64,000 bases of DNA, taken from Bacteroidota bacterium (lineage in GTDB: Bacteria > Bacteroidota > Bacteroidia > Bacteroidales > ML635J-15). Within the stretch, counting starts at the first letter, position 1, and each line of letters begins with the position of its first letter. A program made the translations under genes and the position numbers. The DNA is taken from assembly GCA_029558535.1 (NCBI GenBank), contig JAKQEK010000423.1, forward strand, positions 33,639 through 97,638, read 5' to 3'. Positions 36,454 through 45,491 of the stretch are shown piece by piece. The notes beneath the pieces are model-generated. The model searched no databases and had not been told where the DNA came from. It worked only from the letters and a program-made list of their open reading frames with translations.

Positions 36454-37746
36454 TTGAACCGTCAAATTCTAAGGTTGGCAATCCCTAACGTAATAAGCAA
36501 TATTACGATTCCAGTAGTGGGAATAATTGATATTGCATTGGTGGGAAGATTAGGCTCTCCGGCATACATGGGTGGAGTGGGATTTGGGACAATGGTCTTT
36601 ATTTTGGTATATACCGGCTTGGCATTTCTTAGAATGGGGACAACAGGATTGACAGCCCAGGCTTATGGAGCATCTGACTATCGCGAGTCTGCTTCTGTTT
36701 TATTACGTGCTTTGTCCTTTTCTGTTTTAGCCGGTCTTATTCTAATAGCTTTACAAGTACCGTTGGGTAAATTACTTATTACAAAACTTGATGGATCAAA
36801 AGAAGCATTAGGTTATGCTTTAGAATATTTTAATACTAGAATTTATGCTGCCCCTGCAACACTTGTAGTATTTGTATTTATAGGATGGTTTATAGGAATG
36901 CAAAATGCTAAAATCCCTATGATTATAACTATTATCATTAGTATTTCAAATGCTATACTTAGTAGTGTTTTTGTTTTGGTATTTGATTTGGAAATTAGAG
37001 GAGTAGCATTGGGAACAGTTATTTCGCAGTATATAGGATTAATTTTTTGTCTATTGTTTTATTATAGAAAATTTAAGCGAATAACTTATTTTTTTAAGAT
37101 AAAATCTGTTTTGAATTTTGCAGCCGTTAAAAGATTTATAACGGTTAGTCGCGATATATTTATAAGATCGTTACTGTTGACCGGTAGTTTTTTTCTTTTC
37201 AATGCAGTATCGGCATCCTTGGGAAACAATGTATTGGCAATAAATTCCGTAATGTTACAGTTTTTATGGTTTTTTGCTCATGTTATCGATGGTTTTTCGT
37301 ATGCAGGTGGTACACTCGCAGGAAGATATAAAGGTGCAAAAAACCAGTTATTATTAAATAAGTCTGTAAAAAAGTCTTATTCATTTGCATTATATATCTC
37401 TATAGGTTTTACTGTATTTTATATGTTGTTAACAAAGCCTCTTTTCAGTATTTTAACTGATAACATTGAAGTAATTAACATGTCGCAAAATTTTGCACCA
37501 TGGGTTTGGATATTACCTTTAGCCAGTTTTACTGCATTTATTTATGATGGAATTTATATTGGAGTAACCGCGACTACTACATTAAGAAATGTTATGCTGG
37601 TTATAATTGTTTGTTTGTTTATACCGTCACTTTACATTTTTAAGTATTATGGCGCAAATCACGGAATGTGGCTTGCACTGATTGTTATGCTGATAGGAAG
37701 AGGAGTAGGACTTAGAATATTTTTAAAGAAATCAATTGAGATTTAG
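36454..37746 (+). CDS. MATE family efflux transporter
   Basis: A 430-aa polytopic protein with about 12 hydrophobic segments and the MATE/DinF N-terminus (ILRLAIPNVISNITIPVVG, then IALVGRLGSPAYMGGVG). The start codon appears to be TTG at 36454, because the conserved N-terminus begins right there and no in-frame ATG precedes it. It exports cationic drugs or metabolites using an ion gradient; substrate not predictable. Confidence 0.9.
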   Translation: MNRQILRLAIPNVISNITIPVVGIIDIALVGRLGSPAYMGGVGFGTMVFILVYTGLAFLRMGTTGLTAQAYGASDYRESASVLLRALSFSVLAGLILIALQVPLGKLLITKLDGSKEALGYALEYFNTRIYAAPATLVVFVFIGWFIGMQNAKIPMIITIIISISNAILSSVFVLVFDLEIRGVALGTVISQYIGLIFCLLFYYRKFKRITYFFKIKSVLNFAAVKRFITVSRDIFIRSLLLTGSFFLFNAVSASLGNNVLAINSVMLQFLWFFAHVIDGFSYAGGTLAGRYKGAKNQLLLNKSVKKSYSFALYISIGFTVFYMLLTKPLFSILTDNIEVINMSQNFAPWVWILPLASFTAFIYDGIYIGVTATTTLRNVMLVIIVCLFIPSLYIFKYYGANHGMWLALIVMLIGRGVGLRIFLKKSIEI

Positions 37747-37758
37747 AATAATATTCTA

Positions 37759-38499
37759 TTAAGGGCAGCCTAGATTTACAAATGAATCTCCCCAATCCTG
37801 ATCACCATCCATAATTTCGGGACACTGGTCAGAAAACGAATATAGTTTACCATACTTTATATTTTCAATCATTAATAATTGAGAAGCATTAACTTCGCTA
37901 TTTCCCAATGATAAATGAACCATGTGAATTACACGGCAAAACAGTTTGTTAGCTATAAGAAATCCGCTTCCGACATTATACAGGTAAGCATAATTGCTTC
38001 TTCCTTCAAGTATATAGTCTCCTGTTGAGGCATGACACCTGAAAAATAAACTATCTCCTGCGAGGGTAAGATTTGTCGTTAATATTCCGGCCCAATTTTG
38101 TATAGATAGGTTATTATAATATAATGTATCAAGAGTTTTTAAATCACAAGTTTCATAAATATTTATTTCTTTTATTGACGGACAACTTATGATAATTTTA
38201 GGTTTAATCCTTTTTCTTAACCAGTCGGCTCCATTATTATCTTCTATAATTAATTCTCTACCGCTTATATCGTGACTGATATATGGAATAAGATTTTTTC
38301 CGCAGGTAATAGTTATTGCATAGTCGGTACTATTTTCAAAATAGACCTCGAAATCACTGCGTATAATTACTTTATTAAAAATGTCAAGATCATATTTTTC
38401 GGTTTTTTCTTCTCCTGCAGATTTAAAACATCTGTTTTGATCTGTGTCGCATGAACTTAAAAAAAGTACTGTAAAAAATATCAGAAAAATAATCCTCAT
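37759..38499 (-). CDS. DUF2807-like lipoprotein (GIN domain)
   Basis: A 246-aa lipoprotein (lipobox LSSC, C17) with a right-handed beta-helix-like pattern: FNKVIIRSDFEVYFENS, then LIIEDNNGADWLRKRIKPKIIIS, then SLFFRCHASTGDYILEG. This fits the DUF2807/auto-transporter adhesin head GIN domain common in Bacteroidetes. It is convergent with the MATE gene (12 nt gap). Function unknown; probably faces the periplasm. Confidence 0.8.
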   Translation of the reverse strand: MRIIFLIFFTVLFLSSCDTDQNRCFKSAGEEKTEKYDLDIFNKVIIRSDFEVYFENSTDYAITITCGKNLIPYISHDISGRELIIEDNNGADWLRKRIKPKIIISCPSIKEINIYETCDLKTLDTLYYNNLSIQNWAGILTTNLTLAGDSLFFRCHASTGDYILEGRSNYAYLYNVGSGFLIANKLFCRVIHMVHLSLGNSEVNASQLLMIENIKYGKLYSFSDQCPEIMDGDQDWGDSFVNLGCP

Positions 38500-38547
38500 A
38501 TCGTTAAAACAAATATTTTTGCTAAGATAATATTAATATTTTTGTTG

Positions 38548-39591
38548 ATGTCGAAAAAGAAAAAAGTATTCCTTATAATTTTGATAATTGTTGTAGTTTT
38601 TTCAGTCGTTGGTTTTATTTTTGGTAATAAGTATTACGGGTATGTATTCAGGTCTAATGTGAGAGTTGAAAATAGCCCTGCATATTTATACATTCCAAAT
38701 GGTTCAGATTATAATAATGTTGTACAAATATTGGAAGCCTCGGGTTATATTATTGATATTGAGTCGTTTAAGCTTGTGGCAGAGTATAAAAAATATCCGT
38801 CAAGAGTACTTGCGGGACGATATGAGATTTTTAATGGGATGTCAAATAATGAGTTGGTAAATTTATTAAGGAGCGGTAAACAATCGCCGGTTAAACTGAC
38901 GTTTATTTCCGTACGCAGTTTGGATATTTTGGCCGGCAAGGTTTCTGTTTTTATTGAGGCTGATTCTATTCAATTAGCTGAAACAATGAATAATCCCGAC
39001 ATAGCAAATCAGTATGGGTTTAATAGTCAGACTTTTATGGCTATGTTTATTCCAAACACATACGAGTTTTACTGGAATACCTCGGCAGGAAAGTTTATTG
39101 AAAAAATGTCTGAAGAATATAACAAGTTTTGGACTGAGGAACGCAGACAGAAGGCAGAATTGCTTGGTTTATCACAAATTGAAGTCAGTATTTTGGCATC
39201 AATTGTTGAGGCTGAAACACAAAAAAATGATGAAAAAGCAAGAGTTGCAGGTGTATATATCAATAGGTTGAATAAGGGTATGCTTTTGCAGGCTGACCCT
39301 ACAGTGGTTTTTGCAATTGGAGATTTTTCGGTTCAGCGTGTATTAACAAGGCATTTACAAATTAATTCTCCATATAATACCTATATGTACCCGGGCTTAC
39401 CTCCGGGACCGATAAATATTCCTTCAGTGTCTTCTATAGATGCTGTTCTGAATTATGAAAAGCATAACTATTTGTTTTTTTGCGCAAAAGATGATTTTTC
39501 GGGTTATCATGTTTTTGCTGTAACAAATGCACAGCATGAAGCAAATGCAAGGAAATATCATCAGGCATTACGTCAAGCGGGAATAAGATAA
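38548..39591 (+). CDS. mltG: Endolytic murein transglycosylase MltG
   Basis: About 347 aa from the ATG at 38548 (MSKKKKVF). One N-terminal membrane anchor (about 8-28), a LysM-like domain, then the YceG/MltG catalytic domain with IVEAETQKNDEKARVAGVYINRL (catalytic Glu in EAET) and LQADPTVVFAIG. It cleaves nascent peptidoglycan glycans near the membrane. A TATTTTTG -7 box at 38537-38544 is so close that the mRNA may be leaderless. Confidence 0.92.
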   Translation: MSKKKKVFLIILIIVVVFSVVGFIFGNKYYGYVFRSNVRVENSPAYLYIPNGSDYNNVVQILEASGYIIDIESFKLVAEYKKYPSRVLAGRYEIFNGMSNNELVNLLRSGKQSPVKLTFISVRSLDILAGKVSVFIEADSIQLAETMNNPDIANQYGFNSQTFMAMFIPNTYEFYWNTSAGKFIEKMSEEYNKFWTEERRQKAELLGLSQIEVSILASIVEAETQKNDEKARVAGVYINRLNKGMLLQADPTVVFAIGDFSVQRVLTRHLQINSPYNTYMYPGLPPGPINIPSVSSIDAVLNYEKHNYLFFCAKDDFSGYHVFAVTNAQHEANARKYHQALRQAGIR

Positions 39592-39594
39592 AAA

Positions 39595-39616
39595 AAATCC
39601 TGCCGGAGCAGGATTT
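39595..39616 (-). terminator. Terminator between mltG and the DUF3127 gene
   Basis: Perfect 9-bp stem AAATCCTGC / GCAGGATTT with a 4-nt CGGA loop. The T run lies on the minus strand, so it terminates the DUF3127 gene (stop at 39625); it may also stop mltG transcripts. Confidence 0.88.
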
Positions 39617-39624
39617 AGATAATA

Positions 39625-39990
39625 TTAAAAAGGAAGGTCGTCACCCGGATCATCTTCTAAATCGAAGGGGATATCTTTTTCAGAAACAGGAGGCAATTCA
39701 TTTATTATATTTGAACTTCCGCCAGATGAGTTAAGCTCAATTTTCCAGCATTTAAGATCGTTGTACCAATTGTTATTATATTCTCGGCTTTCAACATCAA
39801 AATGTACTTTTATAATATCAGACTCTGTAAATGAATTTAGTTCAACTTTATCACCCCAAGTTGTAAAACAGACTTTTTTAGGAAAATCAGCCTGAGTTTC
39901 GATAACAAAACTTTGTTTTTTCCAAGGGCCGTTTTTACCTTCACCTGTAACCGGAGGTAGTTTTTTTATAAGTTTACCTATTATTTCCAT
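39625..39990 (-). CDS. DUF3127 protein, OB-fold SSB-like
   Basis: A 121-aa protein of the DUF3127 family (KLPPVTGEGKNGPWKKQSFVIETQ, then KVCFTTWGDKV), which is predicted OB-fold. The C-terminus is a short acidic tail ending in DDPGDDLPF, very like the conserved tip of single-stranded DNA-binding protein that recruits repair and replication partners. It lies 10 nt before the ppdK stop in the same orientation. DNA binding is inferred from fold and tail, not shown. Confidence 0.85.
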   Translation of the reverse strand: MEIIGKLIKKLPPVTGEGKNGPWKKQSFVIETQADFPKKVCFTTWGDKVELNSFTESDIIKVHFDVESREYNNNWYNDLKCWKIELNSSGGSSNIINELPPVSEKDIPFDLEDDPGDDLPF

Positions 39991-40000
39991 ATAGAATTAT

Positions 40001-42712
40001 TTAAGATTGTTTAAGACTAGCGTGAGCAGCTGATAATCTGGCAATAGGAACTCTGAATGGGGAACATGAAACATAGTTTAATCCAACCTTGTTGCAGAAT
40101 TCAACCGAAGCAGGATCACCACCTTGTTCGCCGCAGATACCGATTTTTAGATTGTTTTTCGTACCACGACCTTTTACCACAGCCATCTCAATAAGTTGTC
40201 CAACACCATCTTGGTCAATTGTCTGGAAAGGATCGGCAGGAACAACTTTTTTATCAAGATAATCCTGCATAAAACCGCTAATATCATCACGGCTAAAACC
40301 AAAAGTCATTTGGGTAAGGTCATTAGTACCAAATGAGAAGAATTCAGCTGTTTTAGCCATTTTATCCGCGAGTAAGCAAGCTCTTGGAATTTCAATCATA
40401 GTTCCATACAGACATTTTATTTCAGATAATCCAAATTTTGTTTCAGTTTCTTTTTTTACCTTATCAAAAATTACTTTTGAAATATTAAGCTCATTGACGT
40501 CGCATGTAACAGGGACCATAATTTCCGGGATAGGCTGCTTTCCTTCTTTAAGAAGTTCTGCAGAAGCTTCGAACAAAGCTCTGAATTGCATTTCGGTAAT
40601 TTCGGGGTATGTTATTCCAAGACGCACACCACGATGTCCCATCATAGGATTAGTTTCGTGCAATTTATCAACTCTTTTTGCAACTTCCTCAACGCTTATT
40701 CCGATAACTTTTGCAATTTCTGCTTGTTTTTCGTGTGTGTGTGGAGCAAACTCATGGAGTGGTGGATCAAGTAATCTGAAAGTTACAGGTAGTCCATTCA
40801 TTACAGCCATCGTACCTTTCATATCGCGTTTAACAAATGGGAAAAGTTCGTTAATGGCAGCAATTCTTTCATTATCGTTAGATGCTAGAATCATTTTACG
40901 AAGAATAAACAGAGGTTCGTCAGCTCCTTTACCGTAGAACATATGTTCTGTTCTGAAAAGACCTATACCTTCAGCACCAAAATCGCGTGCAATCTGAGCA
41001 TCTTCCGGTGTGTCAGCATTTGTGCGAACGCCCATTTTACGAAACTTATCAGCCATTGTCATAAATTCCTGAAAACGTGGATTTTCAGTGGCATCCATCA
41101 AATCGAGAGCTGCATTATAAACATTACCTTTTGTTCCGTTTAATGTGATAATATCTCCTTCTTTGATGACAAGTCCTGTACCTTTAATAACAGCAGTTTT
41201 CTTTTCTTCGCTTACATCCATTGAGCCGGCACCTACGATGCAACATTTTCCCCAGCCTCTTGCTACCAGAGCTGCATGAGAAGTCATTCCTCCCAAGGCA
41301 GTAAGAATACCATCAGCAACGCGCATACCTTCAACGTCTTCTGGATTGGTTTCTTTACGAACTAAAATTATTTTTTCACCTCTACGTGACCATGCAACTG
41401 CATCGTCAGCAGAAAAAACAACTTTACCAACAGCAGCACCCGGTCCTGCCGGTAAGCCTTTAACAATTGGATTATGTTTAGCTTCTGAAGTAGGATTTGC
41501 AATTGGGTGTAATAATTCGTCCAGTTGAGCAGGGTCGAGACGTAAAACAGCAGTTTTTTCATCAATTCTGCCTTCTTTTAACATATCCATCGCCATATTA
41601 AGGGCAGCTGTTCCTGTTCTTTTACCTACACGACACTGAAGCATATATAGTTTACTTTCCTGAACAGTGAACTCAATATCAAGCATATCTTTATAAGTAT
41701 CTTCGAGAGTTGTACGAATATCACAAAGCTCTTTATAGATGACCGGATATTGTTCCTGCATTGACATGAGATGCTTATTCTGGTCGTTTTTTGTGTCATT
41801 ATTAAGCGGACTCGGTGTGCGAATACCGGCAACAACATCTTCGCCCTGAGCATTAATTAACCATTCTCCATAGAATAGGTTTTCTCCAGTAGCAGGATTT
41901 CTTGTAAACGCTACGCCGGTAGCAGAAGAATCACCCATATTACCAAAAACCATTGCTTGAACATTAACTGCTGTACCCCAATCGTCCGGAATACTTTCTA
42001 TGCGACGATATGATATTGCTTTTTTACCATTCCAACTTTTGAAAACAGCTTTAATACCACCAATCAATTGAGCTTTAGGATCATCAGGAAATTCTGTTCC
42101 TAACACAAGTTTTATTTTTTTCTTGAATTCTTCGGATAAAAATTTTAAATCGTCAGTACTCAGGTCGGTATCTGATTTTAGCCCTTTTGAGTGTTTATAC
42201 TCATCAAGCATTTCGTCTAATTGGCGACGAATATTTTTGTCCAGACCTTCAGCTTTGTCCATAACAACATCAGCATACATCATAATTAAACGGCGATATG
42301 AGTCATAAACAAATCTTGGATTGTTGGTTTTTTTCAAAAGACCGGGAATAGTATTTGTGCTTAAACCAATATTTAGAACAGTATCCATCATACCGGGCAT
42401 TGATTTACGCGCACCGGAACGACAAGATACAAGAAGAGGGTTTTCGGCATCACCATATTTCATACCCATAATGTCTTCGATGTTTTTCATTGCTGCCCAT
42501 ACATCTTCCATGAGGCCGTCAGGAAGTTCGAGGTTGTTTTCGTAATATTCCGTACAGGTGTCTGTTGTTATTGTAAGACCTGCAGGAACTGGTAACCCTA
42601 ATAAACACATTTCAGCAAGATTTGCACCTTTACCACCAAGCAAATTTTTCATTTTGCTGTCACCTTCGGCTTTTTTGTTTCCGAAAGTATAAACTCTTTT
42701 TACTTTTGTCAT
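40001..42712 (-). CDS. ppdK: Pyruvate phosphate dikinase
   Basis: A 903-aa PPDK: N-terminal ATP-grasp (LLGGKGANLAEM), a central phosphohistidine domain with the catalytic histidine H479 in GGMTSHAALVARGWGK, and a C-terminal PEP/pyruvate TIM barrel with GIGLFRTEHMFY, FSFGTNDLTQM and GICGEQGGD. It interconverts pyruvate, ATP and Pi with PEP, AMP and PPi; direction depends on metabolic state. The DUF3127 gene follows at a 10-nt gap and may be cotranscribed. Confidence 0.96.
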   Translation of the reverse strand: MTKVKRVYTFGNKKAEGDSKMKNLLGGKGANLAEMCLLGLPVPAGLTITTDTCTEYYENNLELPDGLMEDVWAAMKNIEDIMGMKYGDAENPLLVSCRSGARKSMPGMMDTVLNIGLSTNTIPGLLKKTNNPRFVYDSYRRLIMMYADVVMDKAEGLDKNIRRQLDEMLDEYKHSKGLKSDTDLSTDDLKFLSEEFKKKIKLVLGTEFPDDPKAQLIGGIKAVFKSWNGKKAISYRRIESIPDDWGTAVNVQAMVFGNMGDSSATGVAFTRNPATGENLFYGEWLINAQGEDVVAGIRTPSPLNNDTKNDQNKHLMSMQEQYPVIYKELCDIRTTLEDTYKDMLDIEFTVQESKLYMLQCRVGKRTGTAALNMAMDMLKEGRIDEKTAVLRLDPAQLDELLHPIANPTSEAKHNPIVKGLPAGPGAAVGKVVFSADDAVAWSRRGEKIILVRKETNPEDVEGMRVADGILTALGGMTSHAALVARGWGKCCIVGAGSMDVSEEKKTAVIKGTGLVIKEGDIITLNGTKGNVYNAALDLMDATENPRFQEFMTMADKFRKMGVRTNADTPEDAQIARDFGAEGIGLFRTEHMFYGKGADEPLFILRKMILASNDNERIAAINELFPFVKRDMKGTMAVMNGLPVTFRLLDPPLHEFAPHTHEKQAEIAKVIGISVEEVAKRVDKLHETNPMMGHRGVRLGITYPEITEMQFRALFEASAELLKEGKQPIPEIMVPVTCDVNELNISKVIFDKVKKETETKFGLSEIKCLYGTMIEIPRACLLADKMAKTAEFFSFGTNDLTQMTFGFSRDDISGFMQDYLDKKVVPADPFQTIDQDGVGQLIEMAVVKGRGTKNNLKIGICGEQGGDPASVEFCNKVGLNYVSCSPFRVPIARLSAAHASLKQS

Positions 42713-42862
42713 TTTATTTTGTAATTTATTGATTATTAGTGTTGTAAAACAAATCAGTATTATTTTTAATGTACAAAAATACTGAAAAAATATGTTTTAC
42801 GAAAGTTTTTTATAATCTTTTAATTAAGATTTTTTGTAATTATTTAGGTGGTTTATAACTCT

Positions 42863-42910
42863 GAGCCCGCAGGGCTCAATGTCAGTAACCCCGACTTGTA
42901 AGTCGGGGTT
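42863..42910. repeat. Paired palindromes (REP-like)
   Basis: Two adjacent perfect inverted repeats: GAGCCC-GCA-GGGCTC at 42863-42877 and a longer one at 42887-42910 with arms AACCCCGACTT and AAGTCGGGGTT around a 2-nt TG loop. They are GC-rich islands in AT-rich DNA and neither has a T run. This looks like a REP-type element rather than a terminator, but no second copy is visible here. Confidence 0.6.
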
Positions 42911-43070
42911 TAATAAACTGGAACAATAGCTTTTGGAATATGTATTTGTCAAATTATAGGAGTATGGGTAGGGCACAAATACTATTACAAAAGCGAATAA
43001 TAGATGCCACCTAAATAATTACGATTTTTTGTAAAATAAATTTTAAGGTTAAAGTGGGAAATATAGAAAA

Positions 43071-43099
43071 AAAAATCAGCTTGTTTCAAGCTGATTTTT
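43071..43099 (-). terminator. Terminator of the universal stress protein gene
   Basis: Perfect 13-bp stem AAAAATCAGCTTG / CAAGCTGATTTTT with a TTT loop, 19 nt after the usp stop codon. The flanks are A/T-rich on both sides. Confidence 0.88.
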
Positions 43100-43117
43100 A
43101 AAATGAAAAAATCTTTT

Positions 43118-43915
43118 TTAATAAGCGAATCCGCCCAGTTTAACTATGTCTGTTCTTGGATTAACACACATAATAGGAATTTTCTTGGATAATTCGATAT
43201 TTCTAGGTCTTTTTAATTCAGTAATAGATTTTTTGTATTTATCTGTCATAAATAAAACTACATCAGGTTCTATATTATTCATTACATCATAAAGATTGTC
43301 AGCAAAATTTGTCTCACATACTGCTTTTACTTCGAAATCAATTGCATCTTTTTCGAAAATTGATGTTGCAAACATTATATTACTGTTAATTTCTGCTTTT
43401 CTTGCAGCATCAGTAACTTCCGGGTAAATAATAAAGACTTTGCTTTCGAACAAATTGTTCAGATATTTTACCCATAGAAACTTTGCTCTGGATTTTTTAT
43501 CATCATCAATCGGGACACAAATTTTATCATAAGATCCGAAATTAATGGGACGTTGAACAAGGATAAAAGGTATTTTAACGAATTTTTTAATAACCTTCAT
43601 AGCCTTTTTTATTGTTTTGATACCGTGAGTCCCCATTACAGCCAAATATGCATTTGCTTCTATACCATAATTATAGATTGTTTCAAATAAATTACCTGCT
43701 CTAACGAATGCTTCAACTTTATAATTATGTTCCTTTGCATAATTGTCAGCAATTCTTTTCAATTCTTCATGCCATTCTTCGACTTCTTTTTCGTTTGAAA
43801 CTACATATAATAAATGAATAGGTAGGGATGTAATTCTTGCTAATTCATATGCATGATCAAGAGCAAAGTTAGCTTCGTTGCTGAAATCAAATGGGACTAA
43901 AATACACTTTTCCAT
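43118..43915 (-). CDS. Universal stress protein, tandem-domain
   Basis: A 265-aa protein. The N-terminal Usp domain is clear: ILVPFDFSNEANFALDHAYELA, then YLAVMGTHGIKTIKKAMK with the G-x-H-G phosphate loop. The second half repeats the fold in degenerate form (KICVPIDDDKKSRAKF, VVLFMTDKYKKSI). Tandem Usp proteins often bind ATP or AMP. Role unknown; probably a stress or energy-status responder. Confidence 0.88.
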   Translation of the reverse strand: MEKCILVPFDFSNEANFALDHAYELARITSLPIHLLYVVSNEKEVEEWHEELKRIADNYAKEHNYKVEAFVRAGNLFETIYNYGIEANAYLAVMGTHGIKTIKKAMKVIKKFVKIPFILVQRPINFGSYDKICVPIDDDKKSRAKFLWVKYLNNLFESKVFIIYPEVTDAARKAEINSNIMFATSIFEKDAIDFEVKAVCETNFADNLYDVMNNIEPDVVLFMTDKYKKSITELKRPRNIELSKKIPIMCVNPRTDIVKLGGFAY

Positions 43916-44016
43916 AAATCAATTTTTGGTTATAAACATTTTAAATTTTAATAATTAATTTAAAATCGATTAATTATAAGTACTTAAATTTAGAACAAAA
44001 ATAAGCAAAAAAAGTT

Positions 44017-44024
44017 TATTTTTG
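44017..44024 (+). promoter_or_regulatory. Bacteroidetes -7 box for lpdA
   Basis: TATTTTTG, an exact TAnnTTTG, lies 31 nt before the lpdA ATG. No clear -33 TTTG at the usual spacing. Confidence 0.4.
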
Positions 44025-44055
44025 AAAAAAAAATAAATAAATAAAAAAACGGTGT

Positions 44056-45447
44056 ATGAAATTTGATTTAATTGTTTTGGGAAGTGGACCTGGCGGATAT
44101 GTTGCAGCAATTCGTGCATCTCAGTTAGGGATGAATGTCGCAGTTGTAGAAAAAGCTGAATTAGGAGGTATTTGTCTAAATTGGGGTTGCATTCCTACTA
44201 AAGCATTGCTGAAATCGGCACAGGTATTTAATTATTTTAAACATAGCGAAGATTATGGTATTATGAATGAAGGTGTTGCAAAGCCCGATTTTAATAAAGT
44301 AATTGCCCGAAGTCGTGAAATTGCGGCAAATATGAGTAAGGGAATAGAGTATTTATTTAAAAAGAATAAAATAACTGTATATAATGGTTTTGGTAAGTTA
44401 AAGTCAAATGATACTCTTGAAGTTTTAAAAGATGATGGGAGTATAGAAGAAATTTCGGCTAATCATATTATTTTGGCTACAGGTTCGCGTTCAAAGCAAA
44501 TAAGTAGTTTTAGACAAGACGGTAAAAATATTATAGGTTATCGCGAGGCACTCAGTCTCAATCATCTACCTGAATCATTGGTCGTAATAGGGTCAGGAGC
44601 AATAGGTACTGAATTAGCATATTTTTACAGTTCTATGGGTTCAGAGGTTACCATTATTGAATTTTTACCTGAACTCGTTCCTCTCGAAGACGAGGAGGTT
44701 TCGAAGCAATTGGCACGTTCGTTTAAAAAAGCAGGTGTAAAAGTGATGACTGGTACTGCGGTTAAACGCGTTGACGTGATTGATGACAGATGTACTGTCA
44801 TTTATGAAGATAAAAAGGGGGAAGCACAGATTGAATGTGAAGTAGTTCTATCTGCTGCCGGAGTTAGTACAAATATAGAGAATATCGGACTTGAGGAATT
44901 GGGCATGAAGGTTGAAAACTCTAAAGTTATTGTTGATGAATTTTACAGAACAAATATTCCGGGTATTTATGCAATTGGAGATATAGTTCCCGGTCAGGCT
45001 TTAGCCCATGTAGCTTCTGCAGAAGCTATTTGTTGTGTTGAAAAAATTGCAGGACTCAACCCTCCAACAATTGATTATACCAATATTCCTTCTTGTGTAT
45101 ATTGTGTTCCTGAGATTGCTTCTGTTGGAATGACTGAACAAAAGCTAAAAGAGAAAGGAATAGAATACAGGATTGGTAAATTTCCTTTTATGGCTTCTGG
45201 CAAAGCAGCTTCTGCCGGCAATAAGGATGGTTTTGTAAAGCTTTTATTTGATGCTGCTACAGATGAACTACTCGGAGCTCATTTTATTGGTGATAATATT
45301 GCTGAAATGATTGCATCTATGGTTGTTTTGAAAAAACTTAATGGTAAAGCTAAAGATTTGATAAAATCTGTTCATCCGCATCCGAGTATGTCTGAAGCAA
45401 TAATGGAAGCAGCAGCAGCAGCTCATAATGAAGTTATTCATCTATAA
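44056..45447 (+). CDS. lpdA: Dihydrolipoyl dehydrogenase
   Basis: A 463-aa FAD disulfide oxidoreductase: FAD-binding GSGPGGYVAAIRASQ, redox-active C40/C45 in GGICLNWGCIPTK, NAD-binding GSGAIGTELAYFYSSMG, YAIGDI, and the C-terminal HPHPSMSEA (H442, E447) base pair. It reoxidises dihydrolipoamide in pyruvate/2-oxoacid dehydrogenase or glycine cleavage complexes. No E1 or E2 genes are adjacent, so the partner complex is unknown. Confidence 0.94.
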   Translation: MKFDLIVLGSGPGGYVAAIRASQLGMNVAVVEKAELGGICLNWGCIPTKALLKSAQVFNYFKHSEDYGIMNEGVAKPDFNKVIARSREIAANMSKGIEYLFKKNKITVYNGFGKLKSNDTLEVLKDDGSIEEISANHIILATGSRSKQISSFRQDGKNIIGYREALSLNHLPESLVVIGSGAIGTELAYFYSSMGSEVTIIEFLPELVPLEDEEVSKQLARSFKKAGVKVMTGTAVKRVDVIDDRCTVIYEDKKGEAQIECEVVLSAAGVSTNIENIGLEELGMKVENSKVIVDEFYRTNIPGIYAIGDIVPGQALAHVASAEAICCVEKIAGLNPPTIDYTNIPSCVYCVPEIASVGMTEQKLKEKGIEYRIGKFPFMASGKAASAGNKDGFVKLLFDAATDELLGAHFIGDNIAEMIASMVVLKKLNGKAKDLIKSVHPHPSMSEAIMEAAAAAHNEVIHL

Positions 45448-45491
45448 ACAGATGAATAACATTATAAAGTAATAAAAAATACTTGATTTGT

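Larger units (their letters stand above)
42713..43117. other. Intergenic region between ppdK and the universal stress protein gene
   Basis: About 400 nt without a gene. It holds the ppdK upstream region, a pair of short palindromes (listed separately) and the terminator of the stress-protein gene. I find no open frame worth listing on either strand. Confidence 0.6.

Noticed and set aside
38542..38547. TTG start for mltG at 38542
   Set aside because: The ATG at 38548 begins the conserved, basic MSKKKK membrane-anchor start, and the TTG overlaps the -7 box.
40494..40937. 147-aa plus-strand frame inside ppdK
   Set aside because: Antisense to strongly conserved ppdK motifs.
42863..42910. Hairpins as a transcription terminator
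   Set aside because: No T run on either strand; the stress-protein gene already has a good terminator at 43071-43099, and ppdK starts, rather than ends, on this side.
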